From Pagrus major (lineage: Eukaryota; Chordata; Actinopteri; Spariformes; Sparidae), in assembly GCF_040436345.1 (NCBI RefSeq), contig NC_133230.1, forward strand, positions 27,057,051-27,121,050: 64,000 nucleotides of DNA. The letters run 5' to 3'. The notes beneath the pieces are model-generated. The model ran no database searches and had not been told where the DNA came from. It saw only the letters and a program-made list of their open reading frames with translations. Below, piece by piece: positions 12,691 through 26,696 of the stretch. Both the position numbers and the translations under genes were made by a program. Every line of letters starts with the position of its first letter. The stretch's first letter is position 1.

Positions 12691-15600
12691 GAGGAGAGAA
12701 GCACAGATCAATATATGGACATGAACGACACCAAGACATGACAGAGACGCGCAGCAGAGATTTACTCGCCAAGTGGAAAACATGCCCAAATTTGGCACTT
12801 TGCAGATTATGTTTCGGACTCAGATAAATTCTTAAAACTACATTTACACTAGTTGAAGGCGTAGAGCATGTGTGTTAGGTGTAACGTGCATGAATCTGGC
12901 AGAAACAACACACGAAGGCCTATTGTAGTCTTTATAACACCAGGTGCGGGTTGGGTCCGGACTCACTTGCAGTCCAGTCTGGATATGGACTGGTGTGATT
13001 GAGAAGGCCTGGTCCAAGGGATGCTCTGCTCCTGGTGGTTTTGTTGTTATCCTCCTGATCGTTTCACCTTGTTATCTGCTGATACTGAACAGGGTGTAAT
13101 ATTTAACATTGTTACATTTCTATTCATTTTTCTGCTCATAATATAGCTGCGTATTACAAACCTAGCTGCAGGAAACCTGCATGACTATAAAATGAGTAAA
13201 GTGACCAGTGATGTGTTTCTGTAACGTTTGATGCTGTGGTATTTTGTATATCTGTGGACAGCAGTGTGGATCAGCTGTATCAGACCTGCTGTGTGAAGGA
13301 TTTATACAGCCTCACTTCATCTGCATGAACAAGCAACTGATGTGATTTCCAATGAAGATTATTGTTAGACTATGTGATATCAATGCAGTGCAAAGAAGTA
13401 CCTGATGGTTCAGTCAACTAATAATAATACAATTATTTTGGCGCATCTGATCACTGTCACATTAACAGACAGCTACAGCTTGTTGCTGTATTGATTCCAG
13501 CTGAACAGGAAGGATTTTCCTCTTCTTTCCACCCACGTGCACCCAGCAGATTTTTTCTCTTCTTCAAGATTTACATGCTGGCAAATGTCACCATGGGGCG
13601 GTCTCCAGTTGCTGTCTACATTCTGGAGTGGAGGGAAATGGGAGTTCTCATCCTCAATTGAGCATCAATCTTGTGTATAAATGGAGCAAGTGAAATGGAT
13701 AGTTAGTGAGAGAGATCCCCCTTTGGACCGTTCTCAACAATAACAAATAAAGTAGAGTACTGCCGGCAGCTCGGACGTGGAGGAGAAGGGAAAGTCGGGG
13801 GTGTCTTGCTCACTGCGGATGCTGCTGCTTGGTTCTGTACAACACAACCTGGACAATTTGTGTGGCAAGACAGTCATTTTGTACTTTGTGTATCTGAGAA
13901 AGATTTATGGTCTCACTCATTGTAGACAACCAGAAACAGATCTATCCCGCAGCAGCTAGAGCACTGTTATATGGTTGTTGTATGTTTCCATCTGTATCAG
14001 TGTTCCGACTCAGTGCAGGCTGACAGCCTTCAAACGGTGGGAAAGGCTGCCCTCAGCTGTTGAAATGTAACTGCCTCACACAGCTGATAATAAGAACGGC
14101 CTTCCAGACAACAGCACTTATGTAGATGATAGAAGAGACAGAAATAGCAATAAAAAGAGATGCACCTCCAGAGTGTGTTAACTGGAGTTTGACTTGTCAT
14201 ACGTGTTACATTATAACCTCTGTGTGCTTTTTACAGGATAAGTCTGGTGAGATTTGATATTTTTCCTCCAACAACTAAAGGCACAACTCTTTAAGCTGTC
14301 TGAATTTTGATCATGCTCCATTAGATAACAATAGTAATAGAAAAAGGAGCAAATGATAACTGAGGCCGGGATGGCAACACAGAACACCATGTAGCTTCAT
14401 CAGTGCTGCACCAGCATCTGCCTGTGATGGTATGCACACAGTGAGATGACAGTCAAAGTGAATAGATTGCATGAGATTGACAGATCGTCAAAGCAAGCAG
14501 ATCATCCATACTGCTCTCCAAGGACTGGACACCCACAAGTGTATGTCTGACCAACACACAAATAGCTGGAAAACTGGAGAGTTGTGTCAAATCAAACATT
14601 AAGAAATATACTGCAATCATAACTTATTCCTGTGAAAAGAGCTCGTTGATAAAGAATAACCGCACAAAAAACATTAAACAAGCACATATATATACAGTAT
14701 ATGGTATAATGCTGCTGTAACATCATTTCCCCATACAGTCATTAAAGTCTGTCTGTTTATACACCATTGCTTCTGAGACAGTTCAGTACAAAATACTCAA
14801 CTTGACTGAATCTGACTCAGTTGCTGCTGATGTTTCTGAAAATACCTGAGGTAAGAAATATCTAATGTAGCAACATAATCTTCATTCATGTTTGATCAGC
14901 ACTGCCTCGTTTGGACAGTTGGATCTGTGTTTCTGAGTTCTGTACTGTTTGTCTGTGAGGGCGAGCGTACCACAGAATGCAGAAGTACAATCCACAGTAA
15001 CAGCCATCAAAAGTCTGCTGAATGACGTGTCACCTGGCCTACTTTGGACTTCCGCCACAAATTACCAGGAAGCTTTTGGTGCAGGCAAAATGTTGTTTAA
15101 CAAGTCTAACATTATTCATTTGCATATACTACCCACACTGTACAGTTTCCCCTTAATGCTTCTACTAATGACAATAATTCTGAGACTATAGCAGCAAATT
15201 CACTCTTTAATAGACTAAGTGAATCAGCCACGTTGCTGTTTTTTTTTCTGTATGTGTGTGTGTGTGTCCATGATGGAGCACAGTCGTCGTAGAGGACTGG
15301 TTGGTTATTGAAGCCTCTCCATGTGGCCCTCAGGAACAAACACAGTGAAAACACAGCTGTGGCTGTCCAGTCCTCTGACAGGCCAGACCTCTACCGTGGA
15401 GGCCAGAGCATCCGTCTGCCTGAGGGGTCTGAACCCCACGCTGCATCCCCACCTCATGCTGTTTACTTTATTTACTCTCTGGTCACATGGTCCCTGCTTG
15501 GTCGCAGCAGCTCTGGCAGAAGCAGTTAGCTTCCCCATGCCTCCCCTCTCTCTTTCTGCAGATGTTACAAAGGTTTATTTGTATTTAGAGGGCCTTTGTT

Positions 15601-16143
15601 TTCGTCAGTTGCATCAGTAAGCTGTTCCTCCACCGGTCGGTTCACATGCCTTTGTGTCAGACTGTTTCTAGCAGTTGGACAGCTGAATCTTCTGGGGCCG
15701 GAGCGCTCATGTGCTCCAGCCGAACCCTCAAAGGGGTCCTACTGCCTGTGATGCTCTGATTCAAGATCTGGTGGTGAACTTGGAGTTGTACACAAAACGT
15801 CTCTGCACCTGGGGAATGTTTTTTTTAAGTCTACACTTTGAATGGAGGCAAAGTGGTGAAATATATTTGTACAGAAGTGATTCTTGAGAGACAGACAGAG
15901 AAAATTATTTTGATTTCTTATAAATGAAAGGAAAGTCAAACAATTGCCCCCTGAGATCCATTAAAACCGTCAAAGGCTGCTTTTTTCAAGACAGTCCTGA
16001 CCAAGATGACCTTTAAGACATATCACAACATAGGACACATGTTGAATACACTGAGGCCTACACACTAGCAATAAAGTAATGCACAAGTAAAGACTGAGAA
16101 GTCCTATATAGATTTTATGGCCCTTGAGCTTATTTTAAATGGG

Positions 16144-16962
16144 CAAAATGTAAGGCCAGAATTTTAACATTCAAAAAATGTACTACCTTCATCAACTAAA
16201 GTGTGAAGAAGCAACAGTGCATCAAAGACGTCCATGTACTGTGTTCCAGTGATGTCTACTGAGGTTAGCATGCTAACCGGCTCGCCGAGCCCATCCTGTC
16301 CCGTAATACCACTTTGTACCTCAAGAGGTGACAGATAGCCCCCGCAGTTTCAGCTGGGAGATGTATGTGAGCAGCGAGTTCATTACTTAGTCTAATAAAT
16401 AAACTAAATAACAAAATGGTAAGTTTTCTTACACCCATTTAACTTACTAAACAATACAGTTTCTCTCCTTTACTGAACTTAGACAGGCTTAATTGCCTTG
16501 TTAACTCATTTCCAAACACAAAAACTCGACATAGATGTAATAAAACTCACCAAAACAGTCTTGGTTTGTCTTCTCACCTCTGGTTTGGCTTACTTTACCT
16601 AGTGAGATGTGAAAATATCTCTCTCCTTTGCTACTTCACCTCGTTCCTGTCCCTGCCTGTCACGTCTTCTCGCCCCCATAGTCATAGTAAATCACCTCCA
16701 TACTGTGTCCCCTGTCTTCAGTCTCAGAGGCTGTGTCTAGTTCCAGTCTGAGAGGCTGCTGATCCACATTGCCTACGGTGACTCCCCCCAGTCATCCGAG
16801 CTTGAGGTCCAGGTAAACTCCAGTCATCTGATAAGGCCACTAGCTCCACAGTTGACTGCTGAATAGCTAACAGCAGCTAGCCACTGCCAAAGATAGCAAC
16901 AGTGATGCTGCCGCCTATATCTTTGGAGCTACTTTCGAATTCTGGCCAAATCTTACAAATTT
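16144..16962. mobile_element. terminal-inverted-repeat element, copy A (non-autonomous DNA transposon)
   Basis: The left end ATGTAAGGCCAGAATTTTAA and the right end GAATTCTGGCCAAATCTTAC are inverted repeats of each other, allowing a gap. The interior shares blocks with copy B at 39.3-39.9 kb in the same order, for example GATAGCCCCCGCAGTTTCA against GATAGCCCCCACAGTTTCA. No transposase frame is visible, so it is probably a MITE-like or deleted DNA transposon. Superfamily not assignable without target-site duplications. Confidence 0.65.
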
Positions 16963-19084
16963 AACCATGATGGTCCCAACATGATAACCCCTCCATTCAG
17001 GAAGTTGAAAAACAGCAGAGATATCTTAAGTTAGTAAGTAAGTAAGCTGATCCACAAAGCAATGAAGGGAGCGGGCTTCATGCTGCACTGACTGTACTGT
17101 AAAGTTGATCACATTTGTACTTGATCAAAGACAGAGCGAACAGAGATAGTTGATCGTCTCCCAAACCTCTCCCCCTGTTCCTCTGTGGGGCATCATGTCA
17201 CTTCCTCCTCTGAGCTGAATGTCACAGAATCTTCATAAGTTTTTCCACCTGCTCCTCTGCCTCTGGTGTGAGGCCCGCCGGAGAAAACTGACAGGAGTTA
17301 AAGCCTCCATGTTGATTCAGCTTCCTCTCATCCAAAGCAATCCCTGAGGAACAGATCTTGTGTGTGGGACAGGGGGCGGGCAGGGGGTGGATGTGGCCTG
17401 GAGCGATCCAGATGACATGTTCAAGTTCATAAAGAACTGATTAAAGTAATGCTGTTTAAGTTTGTTAATTCAAAGTGGCGAGGGTGGTGAAACCTTGCCA
17501 TCTGGAGTCAAACAGAAAGCTGTATCACGTCAGCTGCTGTGCTCTCTGCATCAGGCCGAGACAACAGACCGTAGCAGGGCATTCCCTCTCTGTTCCCAGA
17601 GGACCTGTTCAAACGCTGCAGAGGGAAAGGGTTAACAAAACATACACACACTTACTTTGATGTCCACGGTTCACTCACCTATGTATAGCCACAAGAACAC
17701 AGAGGAAAATATTGATGAATCCAAAAAAAGACCATGTAGGTCTTAGCTGGGTGGAAGTCACGTGACATGAAAAGCTTTTCAGTCAGTCCTTGCACCCGGC
17801 AACCAAGACTTAGTGTATAAAACTGTACTTATAAAGAACACCCATTAACCAATGAATGTATTTTTATATATCCATCCAGGCCTTCCAATGAATGGAGCCT
17901 GCCTTCAGCGTTCAGGCTCTTTTGGTTCTACCCTTTTCTTTCCCTTCCTGAGCCTTGAAGCATTGTTTGTTGTCAGGGGGTCATACTGTCTACATTAAAC
18001 CATTACAACCCTCAATGACTCTCAATGAGGGTTTGATTTTGAGTTTCTACCTTCCTACCCGTGTTTGTATTTTATTTGTTCCTGTTCAGACTCTGAGCAT
18101 TGTTAAATCTCTGAAGGGGATTGGAGAATTTCCACCCTTGTCATTAATGAATTCATTGTTTGAACAACACATGCCATTTTTTATTCAAGACGCTGCTCTT
18201 GTGATTACCACTTGTACATTTTCCAAGATGCATTGAAGTAGACTTGGTCATTCCGAATGGTTAATTTACAAACAGCTGTTTTCTTCATCTCATCCATCGA
18301 CGGGAGCTGCTTCTCATTCTTTAAGAGTTGTTTTTTTTTTTTTTTTTAATCCATCAAGTGCAACCTTTTCTGCAGGCGTCTGTGGCATTTTTGCTTCTCA
18401 GAGGCCAAATAATTTCATTTTTGTGTGTAATGGAAATAACTTGTGACCTGAAACACAGCTGAGGGGGTGAAGTCAGCTCCATCCTCAAGATAACATGAGT
18501 GTTTTTATGATCAGGACTGCTGTTTCTTGACAACGTAATGATTAAGTAGAGAAACAATACACCCAGTTCACATCTGTGGTTGGGGAGGTGGGCCCTGTCA
18601 TGAGGCTAATCATGGAAAATACTGGGTTTTAGATAATATTTTTATTTTTATGACCCTCTTTGTTATTTTAATGTCCTCTGTGTCTTAAATTATTGATCCT
18701 TCAATATTTATGAACACTTTGAATTGCTAGAATACAGATTTTTGTTGCTAGCCACACCAGCAGCATGGACCTTGGGACGGCAACGCTGGTCAGTTAGTCA
18801 TTTGGTCCGTCACTTATGTCCAGACTTCAATATCTCAGCGACTAACATATTTGGTGGAGATATCCAGGAACCTCTGTTTATGAATCCTATTTACTTTGGT
18901 TAATCTTTTACTTTTTAACTACAGCCACTTACATTTTAGGTTGAGAGTGAAAAGTCCAGACAACTATAGATGGACTGGCATTACATCTGGTGCAGATATT
19001 TACACCTCCCATAGGATGAATCGTAAGAACTTGGCTGATCATCATCAGATCAAAATTTCACTTTGTACCTTGGGCGGAACCGAG

Positions 19085-19345
19085 CTACATGCCGAAGTAT
19101 CCTTGAGCAAGATACTGAACCCCGAAACTGCTCCTGACGCGCAGTTGGCACCTTGTGTGGCAGCCTCTGCCGTCAGCGGGCCCTGCGATGAGCTGGCGAC
19201 TCGTCCAGGGATATACCCTGGCCTCCGCCCTATGAAAAACTGGATTTGTCCCCAGTATCCCCCGCAACCCCCTGAAAGGGGGGGGTAAAGCGGCAACATC
19301 TCCGCGACCCTCACGGAAAAAGCGGTCAAGATAATGAACTGATGA
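19085..19345 (+). repeat. chimeric SINE: core of the 6 kb family joined to the L2-tail family
   Basis: The first part (ATGCCGAAGTATCCTTGAGC onward) matches the core of the SINE at 6.0 kb, sharing TCCTTGAGCAAGATACTGAA. From about 19178 it turns into GCGATGAGCTGGCGACTCGT, then CAGGG and ACCCTGGC, then CGCGACCCTCACGG and AAGATAATGAACTGATGAAC. That is the tail type of the SINE at 44.1 kb. No tRNA-like head is recognisable. Confidence 0.6.
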
Positions 19346-21904
19346 ACTGAACCTTTAAATGTAAATCAGACAATATGTTCTCACTCCTAAATCGTCAAAT
19401 TCAGCAGCTTGGTCAATGGCCTTAAGCTTCAAAATAAGACGCTCTGCCTGCCCCTACTGAGTCAATTTTAATGCAAATGGATCCGTGCTCAAGTTAGCAT
19501 TAATGCGTTGTGTGCAATGTCCAGTTAGACTTTCAAAATAAAGGCTCTACGATCAAGTTCGCAACATACATAATACACAAAGATTATACACAAAAAAAAC
19601 TTTGTTAGGGTCGGACAAAATGAAGTAGTTGTTTAGGGCAGGCAAAGATCATTCTGGGTTAAAATAAGTAACGTAAATTATGTAAGTGACATAACACGTC
19701 ACATTACGAGATGTCACTAACGTCACATATGCATCATTTACTTACATTGACTTACTGACATTACATGAATTAAAAACATCTTGAACAACAAAAAAGATAA
19801 AATAATTCATAACAATAAATAACAGCAGCAGACTCTTTGACCAAGGTCATGTTAGCCTAAAACAGGCAGGTAGGCTAACAGTTTACTTATTTCTTTTTAG
19901 AAACAATATATTCATGTAATGTGATGTACTTATTGACTCACACTTGCCAAAAAATGCAGTTCTAATGCAGTCCTAAAATTAAAGTATCAATATATACACA
20001 TTTATATTTGTGTGACCTAGCTCTATGAAAAATATTTAACACTTCAGGCTTTATCAGAAGTGTATTCTGACAGTGTGTTTCACTTTTACAAGAAAAAAGG
20101 TTTTAAGGATGAGAAGAAAACTGGTTGATTTGGCAAATAAACATCTGGTTAACATTCCAACCTTTAATAAAAAGCAGCACACAGCTGCTTTTCTCAAGAC
20201 TTTCTATGGGAAGCATGTCTCCCATGAAGCGGATGAGGCAGTTCCAAGCAGCTAGATTTGACCAGTGGAGGTGGAAAGGAGCTGTCTTGGTGCTGCTTTC
20301 ATTTGAAATACAACCCAACCCAGCATGTGGTACCTCTCAGATATTAGCCACTCTCTCATCTCAGTGAGCCGTCTGATGTTGACACAATGCTGCTGAGCTG
20401 CCTTGTTTGGAAAGTCACCTACTGATCACATAGACACTATGAGGGGAAACCAGTCACTGAGCTGTCTGCGTGGACTTCACTTCAGACAATGAGCCCTCTC
20501 TCTCACTCCACTCATCCAAATGGTTTCAATAATCCATGATGGTTATAAAGGGGCCTTTTATTTTAAATCCTAACTCTGAATATCTAATAACATCCATCTC
20601 ATGGAGCCCAACAGCCACTCAGTTAACTGTTACACCAGAGAATCAAACTCAGCTGCATTTTTTTTCTCTGGATTCTTGGATTGCTCTGCTGCAGTGTTGC
20701 AAGCAAACCCCCTGAGATGAGATGATTGTGTTCCATTGATGATGATGATGATGTCAGCTTGTTTTATCACATCCTCCCAGCTCTCCGCACAGTGCCAATT
20801 TGGGATGCTCTTCCAGCATGAGAACAGAGAAAGAAAATCAGCCTGAAATACTTGCCTGTCAGTCCTCTTCCATGTGCTCTAACTCTGAAGATGTTTAACA
20901 AAATGAGAAACAGCCTGAGATGCATCACTGCATGTCAGACAGATCCATTTGGCAAAAGGTAGCTTTTTGGAATGAGAAAGACATTCAGAATGGAAGCCTT
21001 TTAAATGGAAACGGACCTTTTCTGCCCCCAGTGGCAGATATTAAAGTCACTGTCTCTTATTACCATAAACTCCTTTGCTGTCCCGTATGAAAGCATTTTC
21101 CTCTCACCTTTTGGCCACTTCGGTAAGATCTTCACTTAGAAGTGTGGGGGGGGGCTTAGATTTCTAGATAGCGTGCATTTCAAAAAGATGGTTTTCATTC
21201 CAATTTTAACATAAGTTTCTTTAGTGATTAAACTCTCATCATATCACAGCTGATTGTAACATCAGTAGACTGAATGGATAACACCTAATCACTGCTCTAA
21301 TAAGCACGTTCAGTGCATTGGGGAAAGGTAACGTCCTTATATATGGTAATTACAGGTCACTGGAGCACAATAAAACGGCTGATATAAGGGATGAGTGAGT
21401 ACACCATTATCTTTATCTGTTCATTAACTAAATAATCTGTATCTGTATCTGTACTCCAAATGGTTGGTGCTAACCGGAACTTGTTAATTGAAGCCTGAAA
21501 TTGATATGGGTTCATCAAAAGTTGCTATATTTTTTTTATTTATTGGAAACCCATTTACAGAACAACCTCAGGATTGAGATTCAGATCGATGTTTACAGAT
21601 CAAGACTTTTATGAACTTGAATGAATAAACTTCAGTCACCTACCCAATGAGGATTTTCCTTCATCATGAGTACAGATATTGACACATTTTACTTGGATGA
21701 CACTTGTATAAAAAGTGTCTCATCCTTAATGGATACTCGATTCAACCGAGCACTTGCTCAACCCTAGTTGTTGTATTTATTTAGATGTGTACCCAAAAAA
21801 ACATTTTCTCTGAAAATTTTACAGATGGATGTCACTGTTGACCTTAAGCTGGGTCCTGCTTTATGATTACATCATAAAGCCCTGGACTGAAATCTTCTGT
21901 GTGA

Positions 21905-22235
21905 ATTTCTTTTTTGAATCTGAATCAGAATCAGAATCACACATACGAGGAATTTGCTGTGGTCTGTAGGTGCAAAACAACAAACAATACTAAATATACT
22001 TAAAAGACATAATAAAAATATAAATAGAGTGCGAGGTCGCAGTAGATACGGATTTTGCAATGTGCAAAATAAGAGCGTCTGGTGACTAAAACTTACATTA
22101 ATGTAATGTGAGTGAAGGGGGAGGGAGGGGGGTCAGTGTTAGTGGGGGTCACGGGCCTTGTTAATGAGGCAAGTTGCAGATGGGAAGAAACTGTTCTTAT
22201 GGCAAACAGTCTGGTGTTGTTGGCAGAGATTCAAT
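21905..22235 (-). repeat. LINE 3' UTR-like fragment
   Basis: GAATCTGAATCAGAATCAGA at the left, then A-rich sequence with TGTGCAAAATAAG, then AGATGGGAAGAAACTGTTCT near the right end. This arrangement is common in fish as the reverse of LINE 3' ends. Identification is from recall of the pattern. Confidence 0.4.
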
Positions 22236-25200
22236 ATTTCAAGTTGTGCTTATATGGTGCATTTTAATTTATGATTTTAATCAATTACTACTTGCCAATA
22301 TCAAGTTGGAACCCTTAATGATTTAATCATTGTTATGTTTTCTGCAGCATCATGCTACACAGGCGGTGCTGGGAAAGGTTTCCACCTGCAATCATAAAAC
22401 CAAACGGCCATTTCCAGGTAGTACAGATTGGTATCAATAAGCATAAGTTGCTTTGTTTGTGAGTGGAAAAGCTGCTGATGGTTCTAAGCCTTGTTGCAGC
22501 ATGAGTAACTCTCACTGGTTGGTCTGGGTACATGCATGATGGGATTTTGATAGTTGGGTGGTTGGAACAATGGTAGATCGTGTGTGAACCTCCCATGATT
22601 TCCACCCTCTTAGTTAGGCTCATTGCTCCAAATTAGGGGAGAAAAAGGATAAGACTTGCAACACAGACATGTATGAAAAAGAACTGCACAACAACAGAAA
22701 TGTACTTCATTAGAATGGTCTGATTATCCTTTGGTGGACTTTATAGTTGTATCAGTGTTGTTGCAGTCAGACTGGCTACATGATAACTTAACAACTCCTT
22801 AAAAATGACAGTTTTCTCAGTCATGTATTTGCCTTGGTTGGTTCTCACAACCACAATTTCCTTACATGCAGTATGTAGTTGAGCTCATTCTGTTCTCTCA
22901 CTCTGAACTCCTCTTTCACATCTAACCAATTTAACAAAACAGGAGAACTGCCAAGGCCAACAACCTGACAATTCAAAGGTGTGTTTTGCTTAGTTCCTGC
23001 TTGGTTTTAACAAAGTGAGCCCGGCAGGCAAACATTTAACATGATTTCCCATGAAAGTTATTTAAGGTGCAAGGTAGAAGCAGTTTGGATCTATAACCTT
23101 TTTTGTTTCAGGTAAATTAAGTTTTCTGCATAAATCACTGCCTGTATTTTGTGGGGTCTCCACACTCCATATCACTCTGCCATTTTGTCACCCTCTACTT
23201 GTTATTACATCAGATATGTAAGTGCAAATGCCTGGCATGGTAACATGGGAAACAACAGTGAGGAAATGATGCATTCCAGCTCTATTAGACTTAGACCTCC
23301 GTCTTAGAATCAGATAGGACTTATCTGTCAGAAATTACTTAAGTGGTTTCTTATAAGGGCATTTTTCTATATGAATGCTTGTTTGCAAAAGGGACAAGAC
23401 CTCTGAAGGTATTTGGCAAATTCATTTAAAATGTCAGATTTCAGATTGACAAATTGAAAATGCAATTCACAACTAAGCCTGTTCTTCAATGACCCCTGCT
23501 GTTGAAAGTGTCCTTTTCAGCCTGTAGTTGATTTTTTTTTAAATAAGATGATATGTTTTACGACAGCAAGTCGAAAGAAATGAAGCATCACCAGAATTAA
23601 ATCACCTGACATCTCAACCTACAAGTATATCATCCTGACTTAGATAACAGACATGCCTGTTGGCCTGAAGATTCTTCCAGTAACTGGGATATAATATGGA
23701 GCTTTTCATTTTATAAAAATGTTTTAATGATCTGGGGGATTCTTTTCAAAGTTTAAAGATTAGAGGGCTGTGTTTTAAAGTGAGACAGAGAACTGCACTT
23801 TAATATGTTATGAATGTTTTTCAGTTGGCTCGTACGCTCTGGGAATACAGTCTCACTAAAAAAACATGTCTGACCGTCTGACTCCTTGTGTTTCTTGACT
23901 TGTGTCACAATATCGGCCTGTCATCTCCCAGCCTTCTCATTCACCTGCATGCTAAGTCTACTGACAATGCAGAACATGCAGCTACCCTGTGATCTGCAGA
24001 ATCCTATTTGAGCCATTCCCCATCACCTGACTGCCCCACTCGACTCCCACTTCTCTCATTACTTATGCAGTTTCTGGCACATTTCCACCTGTTTCCTGAG
24101 AAATTGTTCTTTACAGAGTGGTCCAGCTGCTCCTTCTGCCTGCCTGTTATGGGTTATACAACAAGTTGAGTCCAATTTGGAGGCTTTACATTAATGTGAG
24201 GTGTTGGCAGGCTGAGAGTGAGGTACCTGCCAGCTTGATCTTCTGCCTGTAGCTTTAACTACTGTTTTTGCCTGCTTCTTCCCTGGTTAAGAGAAGAGAA
24301 GAACTGTGGTATGTGGAGTATTTGATTACTGTCTTTACAACAGATTCAGTCCTTGCTACTCTGCTACTCCTCTGATTCTGAGTGATTCTAAGACATTAGA
24401 TTAGTTTTTAGTTTTTTTCAAAGGGATGAAATCTCACATTATCGCATGTTATCTTGTTCAAATGGTTTCTTTCTGTGTCCTGTCCATGTTCATTTGAAAC
24501 CAATCTGATAGTGTAGGAAAACTGGAGTATTTACTTCAATGTAAAGTGAACCGCCTGCTCCACTGGTACATCATCCATCAAATTAAGTCAAGCTGCACAA
24601 ACATGAGATGTTTAACTTGGAATGAAAGGCAACAGTAAAATTACAGGTGTAGCTTAATGTGACAGTGACGTATTCAAAACTGCAAAGTACGATATGTGAG
24701 AGTGTTATTTTAACAGTAAGCTCATATAATGTGCACATTTTGCTAAATTACCTCTGTATTGTCACATCAATATGGCAAACTATTGGCTGTTGATTCGTTT
24801 CCCACAGTTAATGTTTGGGTTTGTTGTTACGATACTACTTATTCTTCTAAAAATACAGTTTGTGAGGTTTTTATTGGCCCACAGCTCTGAATGCGCATCA
24901 TATATTTGACAGCGGTGATAGGGTTGTTAATCAATAGCAATGACTCATTGATTTCTTGGCCAGGCATTGAAACTCCCCACCCACAGGAATTTCAACAGAC
25001 TCCCAATTCCCCTTAACCTCCTGGTATTTTCAGCCTGCTCAGCCATGGAGGACAGTGCAATGAGTGAGGGAGCTGAGTTGCAACACTGTTCAGGCTGAAA
25101 ATCTTCTCTGGCCCGAACCCATCTGGAGAACAGAACAAGGATATATGTGAGAATGATGTTTACTGATTAAAGCCCTGCATTCAATACCAAAGTTCCCACC

Positions 25201-25254
25201 AATTTCGTCACGCTCTTGCAACTAAGACTTCACACTACTTAATACAAATAGAAG

Positions 25255-25430
25255 TGGACCTTTTGACTGGCAAACCACAGGCAGTAAGGGGGGGCAGCTA
25301 CACCTCAACCACAACACCATTAACAGCATGAGAGTACCACAAGGCGGTGTTCTGAGCCCCATCCTCTACTCCCTGTGCACACATGACAGTGTGACTACTT
25401 ATGACTGCAAACTAAAACTGACTGTGTAAA
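25255..25430 (+). pseudogene. LINE reverse transcriptase fragment (Rex/CR1-Jockey type)
   Basis: One frame reads LLTGKPQAV and ends at a stop. After a frame change comes VPQGGVLSPILYSLCTHDS, the conserved finger-palm block (PQGxVLSPxLY) of vertebrate non-LTR reverse transcriptases, followed by VTTYDCKLKL. Only this small central piece is present and it is frameshifted. The clade is inferred from the YSLxTHD wording and is not certain. Confidence 0.6.
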
Positions 25431-26696
25431 CTCGTAGTGTAAAATGTAAAATTGGCCAGAGGTGAGAAGCTCTGCAGTAGCTTTTCCCTTCCTTGTTGTT
25501 AAACAGATAACCATGTATGGGAGGGATGCTTTCTGAGCTGTAGATATAATCTGAACATTTGGAGAGATCCGTCAGGATTAACATGACATCGCTCTGTGCA
25601 GACAGATGTGCTGTTATTTTGTTCCTCCTTGCAAGTTTGTATAAACTACTTCAATGTTGGTCAACAGTGTCTCTGAGTCTTCTTCATCTCTCCTGAATGG
25701 TCAGGCGAGCCAAAATTCCACAACAGTAATGTTTGCTGGCAACAAAGATGAGGGCGAATTGATAAATTGTGGAAAATCTGACCATGTGGTGTTAGGACAA
25801 TGAATGTCCGCAGAGATAAGAGGCTGATTCGTGACTTTCAGGCGAAGCAGGGTGGGAGCTACGTGTTATTATGGATCCAACTACTTTTGCCTTTGTTGGT
25901 TATGTTCTCTATGCTCAACTCAAACTGTTGACTCGTTGTGTAGCTCTGGTTGTGTCCGTTTCGTTGAGGTTCTGATACGGTAGTTTCCTGGTTAAACATA
26001 CCAACACACTTCAGTCTCCTTCCAAGCCTTCTGATGCTCCTCTCAGGGTCACTCATCCTCTGGAGCCGCCCTGGGCTGGTCTGTGCTGCGGACACCCGGC
26101 TTGTCTGGTCTGCCTTACTAGCCCACAGACCTGTGGCTGCCACAGAGTGATTGCCAGGGAAACTACAGCTCAAAATCTGCTATATCATCTTCACTGTATC
26201 AATCTGATGGCTGTTTGTTTTGCAAACCAACTGTAAGAAAAACACAGATACAACCAATTAATACAAACACTGAACATATACTATATAATCTAGTTCCATT
26301 TAACATATCACAACAACCTCAAGCCTTCTGGATCCTGAATGAGGACACTGATATTGATAGACTATATTGCCGATGTTCCCCGTTGACAAATATCTCCATC
26401 ATTCCCCTGAATGCATTTAATATTTGTACCATATATTTCATTATTGTACTTTATCTGCATAACTTGTACTTTTGTTTTATGTACTGAATTTTTGACATTT
26501 GATATTCATTTGTTATTTACGTCAAGCACAGTACTGGAGGAGGCAACAAGGCATTTACAATGTATGTTGATTTAATAACAAAATAAGAGTTCCTAGGATG
26601 CTGATGATTCAGATTAACAAGAGACAGCTTTTATTCAAAGCTCACCTTAGTATAATGAGCATACATATTTTGTCTTTATGTTCAATGTTTCTCATT

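Noticed and set aside
15321-15620. Open frame of 99 codons in a GC-richer patch, with overlapping frames on both strands
   Set aside because: No recognisable domain, no partner exons, and several frames are open at once because of base composition.
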